A stretch of 34,378 nucleotides of DNA from Dysgonomonas sp. 520 (GTDB lineage Bacteria; Bacteroidota; Bacteroidia; Bacteroidales; Dysgonomonadaceae). Position 1 is the stretch's first letter. Each line of letters opens with the position of its first letter. Location: the NCBI RefSeq assembly GCF_010501095.1, contig NZ_QVMP01000028.1, positions 1 to 34,378 on the forward strand, given 5' to 3'. The notes beneath the pieces were generated by a model. That model worked only from the letters and a program-made list of their open reading frames with translations, had not been told where the DNA came from and ran no database searches. The position numbers and the translations under genes were made by a program. Positions 17,201 through 25,461 of this stretch are shown one piece after another.

Positions 17201-17631
17201 AATTGTTGAAGTCTGAACCAGATATTCTTTTCACATTCGGGGGAAGCATAAATCCACATACCGATTTTTCGTTGCGATACGGAAGATGCAGGGATGACAT
17301 AGGCGTCACCCGGAGGCGAATAGAGACAGGCCAGCGTTTGGTTTGATTGAGCTTCGGTTAAGTCCCAGTTGAGTTTTACGGCATACCTGCCAAAACGTAC
17401 CGGGTCTCCATTGTCAGCGTCCATCAGTTCAACGCTCACCTTTTCGCCACGGCCGATGGTGTTGGTTGTCCATCCGGTAACATCTCCATCTTCAAAATCC
17501 ATAAGTAACAGGGCATTCGGATCAACTCCGGGCCCGGTAGTGGGTTGAGCTTGCAGCGTTGCCAGCCCCGACATCCAGAGTAGTAACATGAACAATACAA
17601 CTGCCATTCCGGCCAATTTTGTTGTTTTCAT
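14278..17631 (-). CDS. secreted multidomain metallophosphoesterase (purple acid phosphatase-like) with T9SS sorting domain
   Basis: A 1117-aa exported protein. In order: signal peptide (about 1-28); a carbohydrate-binding-like beta domain (about 40-230, opening LLLMDFEDGDVTGW); an Ig/Big-like domain (about 235-345); a cohesin-like domain (about 347-460); a Cna/carboxypeptidase-regulatory-like fold (about 490-560); a fibronectin-like purple-acid-phosphatase N domain (about 567-665); a metallophosphoesterase core (about 668-890) with AYGDLQ, NVGDIVDNDN, AYGNHEY and CGHGHTF as metal ligands; a bacterial repeat domain (about 955-1035); and a type IX secretion C-terminal sorting domain (about 1042-1117, DLTISPNPF to VKMIKK). 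The last domain predicts secretion or surface anchoring through T9SS. Likely job: phosphate release from outside substrates near bound glycans (inference). Many family members are uncharacterised. Confidence 0.93.
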   Translation of the reverse strand: MKTTKLAGMAVVLFMLLLWMSGLATLQAQPTTGPGVDPNALLLMDFEDGDVTGWTTNTIGRGEKVSVELMDADNGDPVRFGRYAVKLNWDLTEAQSNQTLACLYSPPGDAYVIPASSVSQRKIGMWIYASPECEKNIWFRLQQFTPPGSTPGVDAGYITVFGNEISYTYWTGWKYHEFIIPADHTNKKMGPPSKTTPSYGMFRLLQAGSGTGGKQLTKGYFIIDNIRVTTVAEDVSKPTISSLTGNGTALSGATLQTGAITLSAAYSDTGGSAESSGINASSACFTVDGVLYKTGDANFTSDATTATLTGLKLRNGTHTVVAHVEDNFGNMQTSTATFTVDDPSVEATTITLVPDNEAHVGNMFEMKINTNKSQDIKELDITIELGTLGSIDATNGVVFAPSVTNKSFNFNTTSRQLTIHLENDHTASAVETLATIKINIPESCISSDAIRCNPVLSTAKYSDDVTEPFSLFAAFSKPALSTYNFTVLKRIVGTDGEVLVTDLSGNPVSGATVYANSISGTTDANGVALFNFTTSQQAIDMYAGKDGKFSYTSIVRTLTPQLTNIPSSIRSGTTIDPTTSKTIVWMSNPVTTLDPVIIKIAKKADGESSFVQHTGISEILEFDAGNAVTKGSKVTVTGLEPGTDYIYQLGDGTNWSPTREFTTTTVTNKFSFSAYGDLQATSTSDMAHWLAAATTLEALPTKPFFSLNVGDIVDNDNNWGYHSYYSQLFDQRSGFANIDLTAAYGNHEYMGTENAKIIKFLNAHPTLQPSPNYDIDKIGDGSYATVYGNMLVIGLDWEHKGGGYTALARQTEQAKWMDEVMTLHADKTWKIVTLHYEIPNSSFTSTALATLGPVLDKHNVQIVFCGHGHTFRRVQVKNNVWTPSSYTRTAAPVKGAGTMHWQLGGMRPSDGNSQRWVFGEVDGKKITFTVRNGSNEIVDNECFTLYASEINNYAVNFNTVSGNGTLTATVDGTAITTGNQIADDRYIVFTATPDTDYKVKEWKLNGSVVGDAKNTFTLFGLEAASTITVEFEYNKVGIEDVSASDLTISPNPFADVVRIANAEDSTLQIMDVTGTMVHSQKIAGAEETIRLENLSSGVYFFHVKKDGQAKTVKMIKK

Positions 17632-18194
17632 ACTGTGAATAAATTAAGGTTATAAATAAAAATTGAGTATATGTAATTGATTTCAGATAATTATTGAGAT
17701 CTTCTAAATGAGGAGTCAAACAGGCATGTTTATCTTTTTTAGGATATGTGTTTACAAGACTTAACAAGAAGTTTGTTTCGGAAAGGTACATGGAGTCACA
17801 CTCTTTGTATTTTCTACAACAACTGTAAGTGGTTGATTTTGAGTGATATTAAAAGATTAGAGTAGTGTTTTTTTCATAGGCGTCATATTTACTTTAGCAT
17901 TAAATTTTACAGGTACAAGGTATATGCTGAGTATTAAATAAAATACAATCAGGCTTTAGGTGTCATAAATTTATATCAGATATTTGTACCACAAATAAAA
18001 AATTAAGTTAAATAAAAGAAAAATCACTATATTTATAATATTTATACAAATATTCATTTTAATTAATGATTAACTATTTTTATTTGTAAATAGGAGAGGC
18101 TTTTGTTTAGGTATGGATGATAATTCAGGATTAATACACAAGTGTTTGGCTAGAGTATTGAAAATCCGTTGACTTGGAGCAACCAGTATTCCAA
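17632..18194. other. AT-rich gene-free stretch upstream of the phosphatase gene
   Basis: About 560 bases with no convincing coding frame, RNA gene or repeat. The part from about 17940 to 18070 is very AT-rich. No CAAAnnTA (minus-strand -7) box was found close to the phosphatase start, so its promoter is not located. A gene this long with such an upstream gap may be under specific regulation. Confidence 0.5.
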
Positions 18195-18232
18195 ATAAAA
18201 AACCGTTTCTGAAAATAAACAGAAACGGTTTT
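18195..18232 (-). terminator. intrinsic terminator downstream of tRNA-His
   Basis: Perfect 13-bp stem AAAACCGTTTCTG (18199-18211) with CAGAAACGGTTTT (18220-18232) and an 8-base loop. Read on the minus strand it ends in a TTTTTT tract, so it terminates transcripts coming from the tRNA gene 27 bases away. Confidence 0.85.
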
Positions 18233-18259
18233 CGATATAATGTATTCAAAAATATGAAG

Positions 18260-18334
<75 letters not shown>

Positions 18335-18351
18335 ATATTGCTTTAGCGGTG

Positions 18352-18382
18352 CAAAGATAAATAATTTTACAATTAATGCAAA
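18352..18382 (-). promoter_or_regulatory. promoter of tRNA-His
   Basis: On the minus strand a -33 TTTG (18379-18382), a 19-base spacer and a -7 TATCTTTG (18352-18359) form a complete Bacteroidetes primary promoter, the best-spaced one in the window. The mature tRNA begins 17 bases further on. Confidence 0.8.
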
Positions 18383-18425
18383 CGAAACTTATTAAAAAAA
18401 ACAAACATTTATTTACCTGACCGGA

Positions 18426-19868
18426 TTATTTGTTCAATGACTCTATTTCTGCATTGCGTGCGTTTATCTCAAGATCAGAAACTTCTTTTTCCAATTGTTC
18501 CTGCAGCTTTTCAAGACGCAGTATTTCGGAAGACATAACCGACTTATTTCCCCCCGAAACGGTTGCATAGGCATTCCTTTGTTCGTTTAATTCATTCTCC
18601 ACTTTTGCTAGTTCGGCCTTCTTTTCCCGTGCGCTTGAATAAAGATTTTTTGCCTTTGCATTTTTAAAGTCATTATAAAAATAATATGTGATTCTATCGT
18701 TTATAACGAACTCAAAATCATAATTTGGAGTATTTTCAGATACCACAACCTTATTGGCACGAACTTTCAACTGAGAATAATCGACCTCTGCCAGCCATGT
18801 ATCTTTTATTGAAGATATACGAGCCCTGTTTGCCAGATATGTTTCGTCTTCCGACTCTATCATAGAAACCTCTTTGTTGGGAATGAATGTGTAGACACAA
18901 ACTTTTCCTTCCTGCTGATAACGGTCTGTGGCAAACCACCCTACCCCTTTTTCTTCGTCAATCACCATCAGGTAATCATTGAAAGGCGAATTGAAAGGCA
19001 TATTCAATCGTTCCGGTGTCAGGTACGAATCGTTATTCATATTATAACGAGTTACATACAAGTCATACCCGCCCATTCCCTTTTCGTCTTCTGCCGAAAA
19101 GTAGGTAGTAACGCCGTCGGTCATCACGAACACATAATTTACGTTCCCCGATAATCCGAATTTATTTTTGTCCAGTTCTTTTTCATTGCCATATCCATCA
19201 ATCAACTTATCCATTGAATATAGCGAATAGAAACTCTCCATAGGTTGACCAAAATAAATACGACTGCCTTTTTCATTAAAATAGACTGTTGAATTTACTT
19301 TTACGTTTGCATCAAACACCTCATCAAAATATTTAAGGGAGCCTCCACCCGGACTTAGTTTGTAAGCCGACAATAAATCCGATTTGTCAACCACAATGCT
19401 ATCTATGATCTGAATATTCTCGGTACGATTCACAAACCGCTTCACCACTTCCATATCTTTTCTCCGGTCTTCAACTACGCTCAAGGCGGCTTTGTCCCTC
19501 CGCTTCACAGTGGCATATTGCGAATATTCTTTTTCCGCATCCGAAAAACGATACAATGCGGCATAAACATCCCCCAGATAAAGATGCACTTCGGGTTGTT
19601 TTTTCTTATCCACTTTCTGAAACAACTCCACTGTCTTGCTTAGGTCTTGCTTCGTGTTCAGCAAACTCACCCCATACTGAAGATTAACAGTAGGGTCGGA
19701 AGAATGAGCACCATATATTTTCTCGAAATAAGGTATTGCCTCAGCATATTTCTTTTCGTTGAAAAGGTCGTTCGCTTCGTCCAGCAAGTCTTGCGCCTTA
19801 ACCGAAGAAAAGGACACTAGGCACAACACGAAAAGGCTACAAATATATTTTACATTTAGTGATCTCAT
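18426..19868 (-). CDS. exported TPR / beta-propeller (PD40-like) protein with C-terminal coiled coil
   Basis: A 480-aa periplasmic protein of unknown precise function. A signal peptide (about 1-25, ending VKAQ) is followed by three or so tetratricopeptide repeats (about 27-135, as in ANDLFNEKKYAEAIPYFEKI), then a PD40/WD40-like beta region (about 185-330, with YFSAEDEKGMGGYDLYVTRY and WFATDRYQ) and a long charged coiled coil at the C-terminus (about 405-480). TPR plus PD40 is the front half of OmpA-tailed envelope proteins such as PorE of the type IX system, but here the OmpA peptidoglycan-binding tail is absent. Since this genome uses T9SS, a related scaffold role is possible; this is a guess. 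A TATCTTTG box lies about 110 bases upstream. Confidence 0.85.
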   Translation of the reverse strand: MRSLNVKYICSLFVLCLVSFSSVKAQDLLDEANDLFNEKKYAEAIPYFEKIYGAHSSDPTVNLQYGVSLLNTKQDLSKTVELFQKVDKKKQPEVHLYLGDVYAALYRFSDAEKEYSQYATVKRRDKAALSVVEDRRKDMEVVKRFVNRTENIQIIDSIVVDKSDLLSAYKLSPGGGSLKYFDEVFDANVKVNSTVYFNEKGSRIYFGQPMESFYSLYSMDKLIDGYGNEKELDKNKFGLSGNVNYVFVMTDGVTTYFSAEDEKGMGGYDLYVTRYNMNNDSYLTPERLNMPFNSPFNDYLMVIDEEKGVGWFATDRYQQEGKVCVYTFIPNKEVSMIESEDETYLANRARISSIKDTWLAEVDYSQLKVRANKVVVSENTPNYDFEFVINDRITYYFYNDFKNAKAKNLYSSAREKKAELAKVENELNEQRNAYATVSGGNKSVMSSEILRLEKLQEQLEKEVSDLEINARNAEIESLNK

Positions 19869-19978
19869 AATCTATTATTAGTAATTGACAGAAATTAATA
19901 ATACCTTTCCAGTAGGGATCTATTCCACCCGAAAGATGTACAAAACAATAAATTAGGTCTGTAATCTTATTTTGATTT

Positions 19979-19986
19979 CAAAGATA
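19979..19986 (-). promoter_or_regulatory. putative -7 promoter box for the TPR/propeller gene
   Basis: On the minus strand this reads TATCTTTG and would give a leader of about 105 nt. No -33 TTTG at the usual spacing was seen. Confidence 0.4.
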
Positions 19987-20050
19987 GCAATTTTATGAAA
20001 ACTATGCAGAACCTCGCAAAATGAAGTCTTCGCAAACAATTTTAAATAAC

Positions 20051-20264
20051 CCGTAGTGTATTTAGAAAACAAAAGATAACTAACTGAAACATAGCACATA
20101 TTTACATTGTCATTGAGTCGCCTTCGCTCCTCGAACATTGTCATTCTGAGTGCAACGAAGGATCTGGATTGAAATACACAGATTTTTCACTTCGTTCAAA
20201 ATGACAAAACAGATATAAATCTTATAATAATTGAATTAACATCAAAGTCTTAGATGCACTACGG
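20051..20264. repeat. MITE-like repeat element, copy 1
   Basis: A 214-bp non-coding element. Its ends are inverted repeats: CCGTAGTGTATTTA (20051-20064) against the complement of TAGATGCACTACGG (20251-20264), 12 of 14 matching. Inside is a palindromic core (20139-20206) that starts TGTCATTCTGAG and ends TTCAAAATGACA. The outer arms and adjoining bases are clearly related to copy 2 at 22818-22995. There is no transposase, so any movement would depend on one elsewhere. It fills the gap upstream of ptpA. Confidence 0.75.
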
Positions 20265-20318
20265 ATTCTAAATATTCCTTTTTTATCAAAATAACACTCA
20301 TACTGATATAATTTACCT

Positions 20319-20326
20319 TAACTTTG
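20319..20326 (+). promoter_or_regulatory. putative -7 promoter box for ptpA
   Basis: TAACTTTG fits TAnnTTTG, 28 bases before the ATG at 20355 and just beyond the end of the repeat element. Confidence 0.45.
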
Positions 20327-20354
20327 CATGTAATCCAATCAATTTGAAGCCAAA

Positions 20355-22559
20355 ATGTTGAAAAAAAGCACTTTTATAATATTTATATTAATGTCACTAA
20401 TACCTACATCAAAAATTTCAGGAACAACACTTACTCTTCACGAACTGATTCCCGGAGGCAATAATTATAAAAAATTCCGTCCTCAGTTACCGGAAAACAT
20501 TTTGTGGTGGGGAGACAAAGCCATATACATACAAAACGATACCATCCTGCAAATTCCGTTAAGCGAAAAAGAAACGGAAACAGTGCTGTTTACGTTGGAT
20601 GATTTAAACAAAAAGTTCGGAAAAGCAGATCAAAAAGCGGAAAAAATAACGGATATATATTTCCCCGCAAATGGGTCAAATATAATTTCTTTCAAACCTA
20701 TCCCAACAGAAGGAGACGAAAACATATCAAGGCTATATTACGATCTCGAAAAGGATGAATTTGTATCGTCTTACGAACTCTTTTATTTGCGGGATGCTGC
20801 GAACTTAGATTTTTCACCTTGGGGAGATAAACTTGCCTACACAATTGACAATAAACTGTATATTTCAATAGCAGGAAACAAAGAAACACATAACCCCGTG
20901 TGTATTCAGAGCGAAGAGAAAGGGGGCATATCTTACGGATCGGGGGATGTGCATAGAAATGAGTTCGGAATAACAAAAGGAACATTTTGGAGTCCCGACG
21001 GAAATAGCCTTGCCTTTTACAAGATGGATGAATCGATGGTTGAAGATTATCCTTTGGTCGATATTTCGGCGCGCGAAGCAAAACTAAAAAACATAAAATA
21101 TCCGATGGCAGGAATGGCTAGCCACAAAGTATGGTTAGGCGTGAGAAATGTAAACGAAGAAGAGGCTCTGACGGAGATATTGGACACAGATGCAAAAGGG
21201 GAAAAATATCTTACGAATATTGCCTGGAGTCCCGACAGCAAAAGTATCTATATTGCAGAGCTCAACAGAGCGCAAGATACGATGTTCCTGAACAGGTATA
21301 ATGCAAAAACTTTGAAACTGGAAACGACTATCTGCACAGAAACTCATCCGAAATTTGTGGAACCCGAAAACCCTGTTTTATTTCTGAAAAATAACCCCAA
21401 CCAGTTCTTGTGGCAAAGCGAAAGGGACGGATACAATCACCTTTATCTTTATTCGGTTTCGGGAAAACTACTGAAACAATTGACAAAGGGAAACTGGGAG
21501 GTTACTTCCGTCGTAGGATTTGACAGTAAGGGAGACAATGTTTTGATCGTTTCGACAGAAGAATCGCCTCTTGAACGGCACATCTATAAAGTAAACCTGA
21601 AAACAGGAAAGCGCATAAAACTAACAACCGAAGCGGGAGTTCATAATCCGCAGATGAGTGCATCGGGCAGATACATTATCGACACATTCAGTTCTCAGTA
21701 CAATCCCGGTAAGGTTGCCGTTATCGACACCAGAAACAACAGTTCGTATGTTTTTTGCGAGACTGAAAGCCCGTTTAAGGACTACATTCTGCCCGAAATA
21801 ACTATCGGATCGATCAAAGCTGATGATGCGAAAACCGACTTGTATTACAGATTGGTGAAACCTGTCGATTTTGATGCTTCAAAAAAATATCCGGTCATTG
21901 TATATGTGTATGGAGGACCTCACTCACAGTTAGTCAACAATTCGTGGATGGCACAAGTCAGAGGGTGGGATATTTATATGGCACAGTTGGGCTATGTTGT
22001 TTTCACTCTGGACAACAGGGGAACCTACCACAGAGGCTTTGACTTCAAAAGCATTATCCATCGCCAATTGGGCGTGGTGGAAACCCAAGATCAGATGAAA
22101 GGTGTAGAATTTCTGAAGTCGTTGCCTTATGTAGATGCCGACCGCATTGGCGTGCATGGTTGGAGTTACGGCGGATTTATGACATTAAACCTGATGCTTC
22201 GCCACCCCGAAACCTTTAAGGCTGGCGTTGCGGGCGGACCTGTAACCGATTGGAAATATTACGAAGTGATGTATGGCGAACGATACATGGACACCCCTGA
22301 TGAAAACCCCGAAGGATATAAAGATTCCAATATGGTAGACCGGGCGGGCGACTTGCAAGGGCGTTTATTGCTCATTCATGGCGACGAAGACCCAACGGTG
22401 GTGATGCAAAACAGCATGCAGTTCTTGAAATCGTCCGTTAAAAAGGGTACACACCCCGATTTTTTCGTTTATCCGGGACAAGGGCATAATATGACAGGAC
22501 TGGATCGCATTCACCTGTATGAACACGTTACCCGGTATTTTGAAGATTTTTTGAAGTAA
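20355..22559 (+). CDS. ptpA: prolyl tripeptidyl peptidase-like S9B serine peptidase
   Basis: A 734-aa exported peptidase of the DPP4 family. It should cleave X-X-Pro tripeptides from peptide N-termini in the periplasm or at the surface, feeding peptide use. A signal peptide (about 1-23) precedes an eight-bladed propeller (about 40-480) and an alpha/beta hydrolase domain (about 490-734). The triad is Ser604 in GWSYGG, Asp679 in GDEDPTVV and His711 in QGHNMTG, one residue off Porphyromonas gingivalis PtpA (603/678/710, 732 aa) as I recall that sequence. The propeller motif HRNEFG, with Glu203, resembles PtpA rather than the double-Glu YEEEFG of DPP4. The choice of PtpA over DPP4 rests on this recalled likeness. 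MITE-like repeats flank the gene on both sides. Confidence 0.9.
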   Translation: MLKKSTFIIFILMSLIPTSKISGTTLTLHELIPGGNNYKKFRPQLPENILWWGDKAIYIQNDTILQIPLSEKETETVLFTLDDLNKKFGKADQKAEKITDIYFPANGSNIISFKPIPTEGDENISRLYYDLEKDEFVSSYELFYLRDAANLDFSPWGDKLAYTIDNKLYISIAGNKETHNPVCIQSEEKGGISYGSGDVHRNEFGITKGTFWSPDGNSLAFYKMDESMVEDYPLVDISAREAKLKNIKYPMAGMASHKVWLGVRNVNEEEALTEILDTDAKGEKYLTNIAWSPDSKSIYIAELNRAQDTMFLNRYNAKTLKLETTICTETHPKFVEPENPVLFLKNNPNQFLWQSERDGYNHLYLYSVSGKLLKQLTKGNWEVTSVVGFDSKGDNVLIVSTEESPLERHIYKVNLKTGKRIKLTTEAGVHNPQMSASGRYIIDTFSSQYNPGKVAVIDTRNNSSYVFCETESPFKDYILPEITIGSIKADDAKTDLYYRLVKPVDFDASKKYPVIVYVYGGPHSQLVNNSWMAQVRGWDIYMAQLGYVVFTLDNRGTYHRGFDFKSIIHRQLGVVETQDQMKGVEFLKSLPYVDADRIGVHGWSYGGFMTLNLMLRHPETFKAGVAGGPVTDWKYYEVMYGERYMDTPDENPEGYKDSNMVDRAGDLQGRLLLIHGDEDPTVVMQNSMQFLKSSVKKGTHPDFFVYPGQGHNMTGLDRIHLYEHVTRYFEDFLK

Positions 22560-23029
22560 AGAATCAGAAACCCTTAACAATTTTCATTTTAACTATTTGT
22601 CATGCTTAAAAAACGAAGCGTGATGAGAAAACTTTGTGCCTAATCAAAAAAAAGATTGGACAGCATCTCGATAGATAAAAGCAATGTCTCATTTCTTGAA
22701 GGCAATACCTTTCATGTCAATACATTATCTGTATCAGCAAAAAACGGTTTATGTGAATTTTAACTAAATATTCAACAAAACCATAACTTCGCTGTTAATT
22801 ATTTTAGGAATATACTCGTAGTGCATTAAAAAATAAAAGGCAACAGATTGAAAGATAATACATAATCATCTTGTCATCCTGAGTAAAACGAAGGATCTAA
22901 GACTAAAAGCCCAGATTCTTCACTTCGTTCAGAATGACAGTTCAAATAAAAATTTCATTATGAATGCTTTAACATTAAAGCTATAAATGCACTACAGGTG
23001 GAATATATAAAATTAAAAGACAAAACATT
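22560..23029. other. gene-free gap between ptpA and gnd, mostly repeat
   Basis: The 470 bases hold no convincing coding frame. The right half is the second MITE-like element (22818-22995). No terminator hairpin is obvious just after ptpA and no TAnnTTTG box is seen close to the gnd start, so the promoter of gnd-zwf-pgl may lie within or before the repeat. Confidence 0.5.
22818..22995. repeat. MITE-like repeat element, copy 2
   Basis: A 178-bp element bounded by exact 10-bp inverted repeats GTAGTGCATT (22818-22827) and AATGCACTAC (22986-22995). The palindromic core (22872-22939) runs from TGTCATCCTGAG to CAGAATGACA with the inner boxes ACGAAGGATCT and AGATTCTTCACTTCGT. Both flanks resemble copy 1, which shows common descent. 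Confidence 0.78.
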
Positions 23030-23929
23030 ATGAAAATCGGATTTGTAGGTCTAGGCAAAATGGGCGGTAAAATGGTTGAACGCCTTTTGAATCACGGGCA
23101 CGAAGTAGTGGTTTACAACCTGACAGAAAAAGAAGTGGACGAAGCGGTGAGCAAAGGTGCAATCGTATCTGCCAACTTGCACGACTTGGTGAGCAAACTG
23201 GAAGGCCGTAAACTGGTATGGCTGATGGTTCCTGCCGGAAAACCTGTGGATGAGAATATTGTCGAACTGACTTCTCTACTCGGAAAAGATGATATTATTG
23301 TGGACGGAGGCAACAGCTACTGGCGCGAATCTGTTGAAAGAGGTAAAAAAATAGCCGAGAAAGGCATTCATTATATCGACTGCGGAACAAGTGGCGGTGT
23401 ATGGGGACTTCAAAACGGATATTGCTTGATGTATGGCGGTGAAAAAGGTGCGTGCGATTTTGCAGAGCCTATTTTCAAATCACTTGCTCCCGAAAGCGGT
23501 TACATACGTTGTGGCGAAAGTGGGTCGGGACACATGGTGAAGATGATACACAATGGCATCGAGTATGGCATGATGCAGGCTTATGCCGAAGGATTCGAAA
23601 TCATGAGAAAATCTCCTTACGATGTCGATCTGGAGAAAGTTTCACGGGTATGGATGCAAGGTTCGGTAGTGCGCTCGTGGCTGCTTGAACTTATAGGCAA
23701 TGCTCTTGAAGGCAATGAAGACCTGAGCGGAATCAAGCCTTATGTTTCAGACAGTGGCGAAGGTCGTTGGACTGTGCAAACAGCAATGGATTTCGACGTG
23801 CCTGCACATGTAATCACGGCATCGCTATTCACACGTTTCGAATCGAGAGATAATGATTCGTACGCTTACAAACTGCTGTCTGCCCTAAGGAATCAATTTG
23901 GCGGGCACGAAATGAAAAAAGACAAATGA
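23030..23929 (+). CDS. gnd: 6-phosphogluconate dehydrogenase (decarboxylating), short form
   Basis: Converts 6-phosphogluconate to ribulose 5-phosphate and CO2, the last oxidative step of the pentose phosphate pathway, in the cytoplasm. At 299 aa it belongs to the short class (YqeC/GntZ-like), not the 470-490-aa class. The Rossmann motif GLGKMGGKM spans about 7-15. HYIDCGTSGGVWG (about 118-130) is the substrate-binding signature and MVKMIHNGIEYG (about 167-178) holds the catalytic lysine. After the second strand the sequence reads N30-L31-T32, lacking the arginine that NADP-specific enzymes use to hold the 2'-phosphate, so NAD use is possible (inference). It is the first gene of gnd-zwf-pgl and overlaps zwf by four bases. 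Confidence 0.95.
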   Translation: MKIGFVGLGKMGGKMVERLLNHGHEVVVYNLTEKEVDEAVSKGAIVSANLHDLVSKLEGRKLVWLMVPAGKPVDENIVELTSLLGKDDIIVDGGNSYWRESVERGKKIAEKGIHYIDCGTSGGVWGLQNGYCLMYGGEKGACDFAEPIFKSLAPESGYIRCGESGSGHMVKMIHNGIEYGMMQAYAEGFEIMRKSPYDVDLEKVSRVWMQGSVVRSWLLELIGNALEGNEDLSGIKPYVSDSGEGRWTVQTAMDFDVPAHVITASLFTRFESRDNDSYAYKLLSALRNQFGGHEMKKDK

Positions 23930-25461
23930 TGAAAAAGAAACCGGAAGATCAGGTATTGGTTATATTCGGAGCTTCGGGCGACCTCACATACAGGAAGCTG
24001 ATTCCGGCAATATTTGATCTGTATATACAAAAATCCCTACCCGACAGGTTTGCTATATTGGGTGTTGCCCGCAGCCCTTTTTCGGACGACTCGTTCCGTG
24101 AAAAGATGGCTGACGGAATACGGCAGTTTGCATCGAAAAGAGATGTGGATGAAGAAAATATATCCGATTTCCTGAATCTGCTTTTCTATCTGTCTATCAA
24201 TACGGACGAGGCTTCCGATTATTCGAAATTGAAAGAGCGGTTGCTGAAAATGGATTCGGACTACGATACAAAAGGAAATTATTTGTTCTATCTGTCTACG
24301 CCTCCGAATCTCTATCCACTGATTCCAAAATTTCTTGCCGAGCAGGGACTGAATAGTGAAGACGGAAAAATAAGAAGGATAATTATAGAAAAGCCTTTCG
24401 GTACCGATCTGCAATCGGCTAAAGAGCTGAATGCTTCGTTGTTGACCGATTATGATGAAGGCCAATTGTACCGGATGGATCATTATCTGGGAAAAGAAAC
24501 GGTTCAGAATATGCTGGTGACTCGTTTTGCCAACGGTTTCTTTGAGCCGTTGTGGAACAGAAACTATATCGATCATATAGAGATAACTGCCTCCGAGAGT
24601 TTGGGTGTGGAAAACAGAGGTGGCTATTACGACCATTCGGGAGCATTGCGTGATATGGTTCAAAACCATTTGATGCAGCTTGTAGCACTTGTGGCAATGG
24701 AGCCGCCCAGTGTTATAGAATCGGATGCAATAAGGAACGAGAAGCTGAAAGTTTATCAGGCTATCCGTCCGTTTACGGAAGCGGATATAGAAAGCAATGT
24801 GATAAGAGGTCAATATCTGGCAGCAAAAGTAAAAGGGCAGCCAATGCAGGGTTACAGGGAAGAAAAGGGGGTTGATGCCAACTCAAGGACTGAAACTTAT
24901 GTGGCGATGAAGCTATTTGTCGACAACTGGCGATGGAGCGGTGTGCCGTTCTATATCAGAACAGGGAAGCGTATGCCTACCCGGGTATCGGAAGTGGTTG
25001 TTCATTTCCGCCCTACACCGTTAAAACTTTTCCCTGAAAATGAAGGGTATGTGAGCGAAGGGAATGTACTTGTATTAAGGATACATCCCGATGAGGGAAT
25101 CCTGTTGAAAACGGGAATGAAAATTCCGGGGGCAGGCTATAAAGTGAAGGAAGTCAATATAGACTTTCATTACAGTCAGTTGCAAGATACTTATGTTCCG
25201 GGAGCATACGAACGGCTTCTGCTCGATGCTATGCTCGGCGATTCTACTTTATATTCGAGAGGGGATGCCATAGAGGAAACATGGGAGATAGTGCAACCGA
25301 TACTTGACTATTGGAACTCGAACCCGGATGCCCCGCTGTACGGTTATCCTTGTGGTTCGTGGGGACCGGAATGTGCTGATAGTTTGATTGAAGGTGAAAA
25401 TAAGACATGGCGTTATCCGTGTAAGAATTTGTCGGACGATGGAATATATTGTGAACTATGA
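23926..25461 (+). CDS. zwf: glucose-6-phosphate 1-dehydrogenase
   Basis: Oxidises glucose 6-phosphate to 6-phosphogluconolactone, the entry step of the oxidative pentose phosphate pathway. At 511 aa it is of normal length. The coenzyme motif GASGDLTYRKL lies at about 14-24. The active-site signature RMDHYLGKETVQN has His186 and Lys190. The motif ILGVARSPFSDD keeps the arginine linked to NADP binding in this family. The start codon overlaps the gnd stop (ATGA), with a second ATG directly after it (23929); either may be used. The stop overlaps the pgl start in the same way, so translation of all three is coupled. Confidence 0.98.
   Translation: MMKKKPEDQVLVIFGASGDLTYRKLIPAIFDLYIQKSLPDRFAILGVARSPFSDDSFREKMADGIRQFASKRDVDEENISDFLNLLFYLSINTDEASDYSKLKERLLKMDSDYDTKGNYLFYLSTPPNLYPLIPKFLAEQGLNSEDGKIRRIIIEKPFGTDLQSAKELNASLLTDYDEGQLYRMDHYLGKETVQNMLVTRFANGFFEPLWNRNYIDHIEITASESLGVENRGGYYDHSGALRDMVQNHLMQLVALVAMEPPSVIESDAIRNEKLKVYQAIRPFTEADIESNVIRGQYLAAKVKGQPMQGYREEKGVDANSRTETYVAMKLFVDNWRWSGVPFYIRTGKRMPTRVSEVVVHFRPTPLKLFPENEGYVSEGNVLVLRIHPDEGILLKTGMKIPGAGYKVKEVNIDFHYSQLQDTYVPGAYERLLLDAMLGDSTLYSRGDAIEETWEIVQPILDYWNSNPDAPLYGYPCGSWGPECADSLIEGENKTWRYPCKNLSDDGIYCEL

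Noticed and set aside
17632-18194. Possible small gene in the AT-rich gap
   Set aside because: No frame with plausible start, composition and length; the one long frame there runs into the phosphatase gene in another frame.
20051-22995. CRISPR array or integron attC sites
   Set aside because: Only two large copies far apart, with no regular spacers and no cas or integrase gene; the structure is that of dispersed palindromic elements.
24037-24813. 258-codon minus-strand frame inside zwf
   Set aside because: Antisense shadow of a clear zwf gene; composition (rich in I, Q, R, H) is not that of a natural protein.
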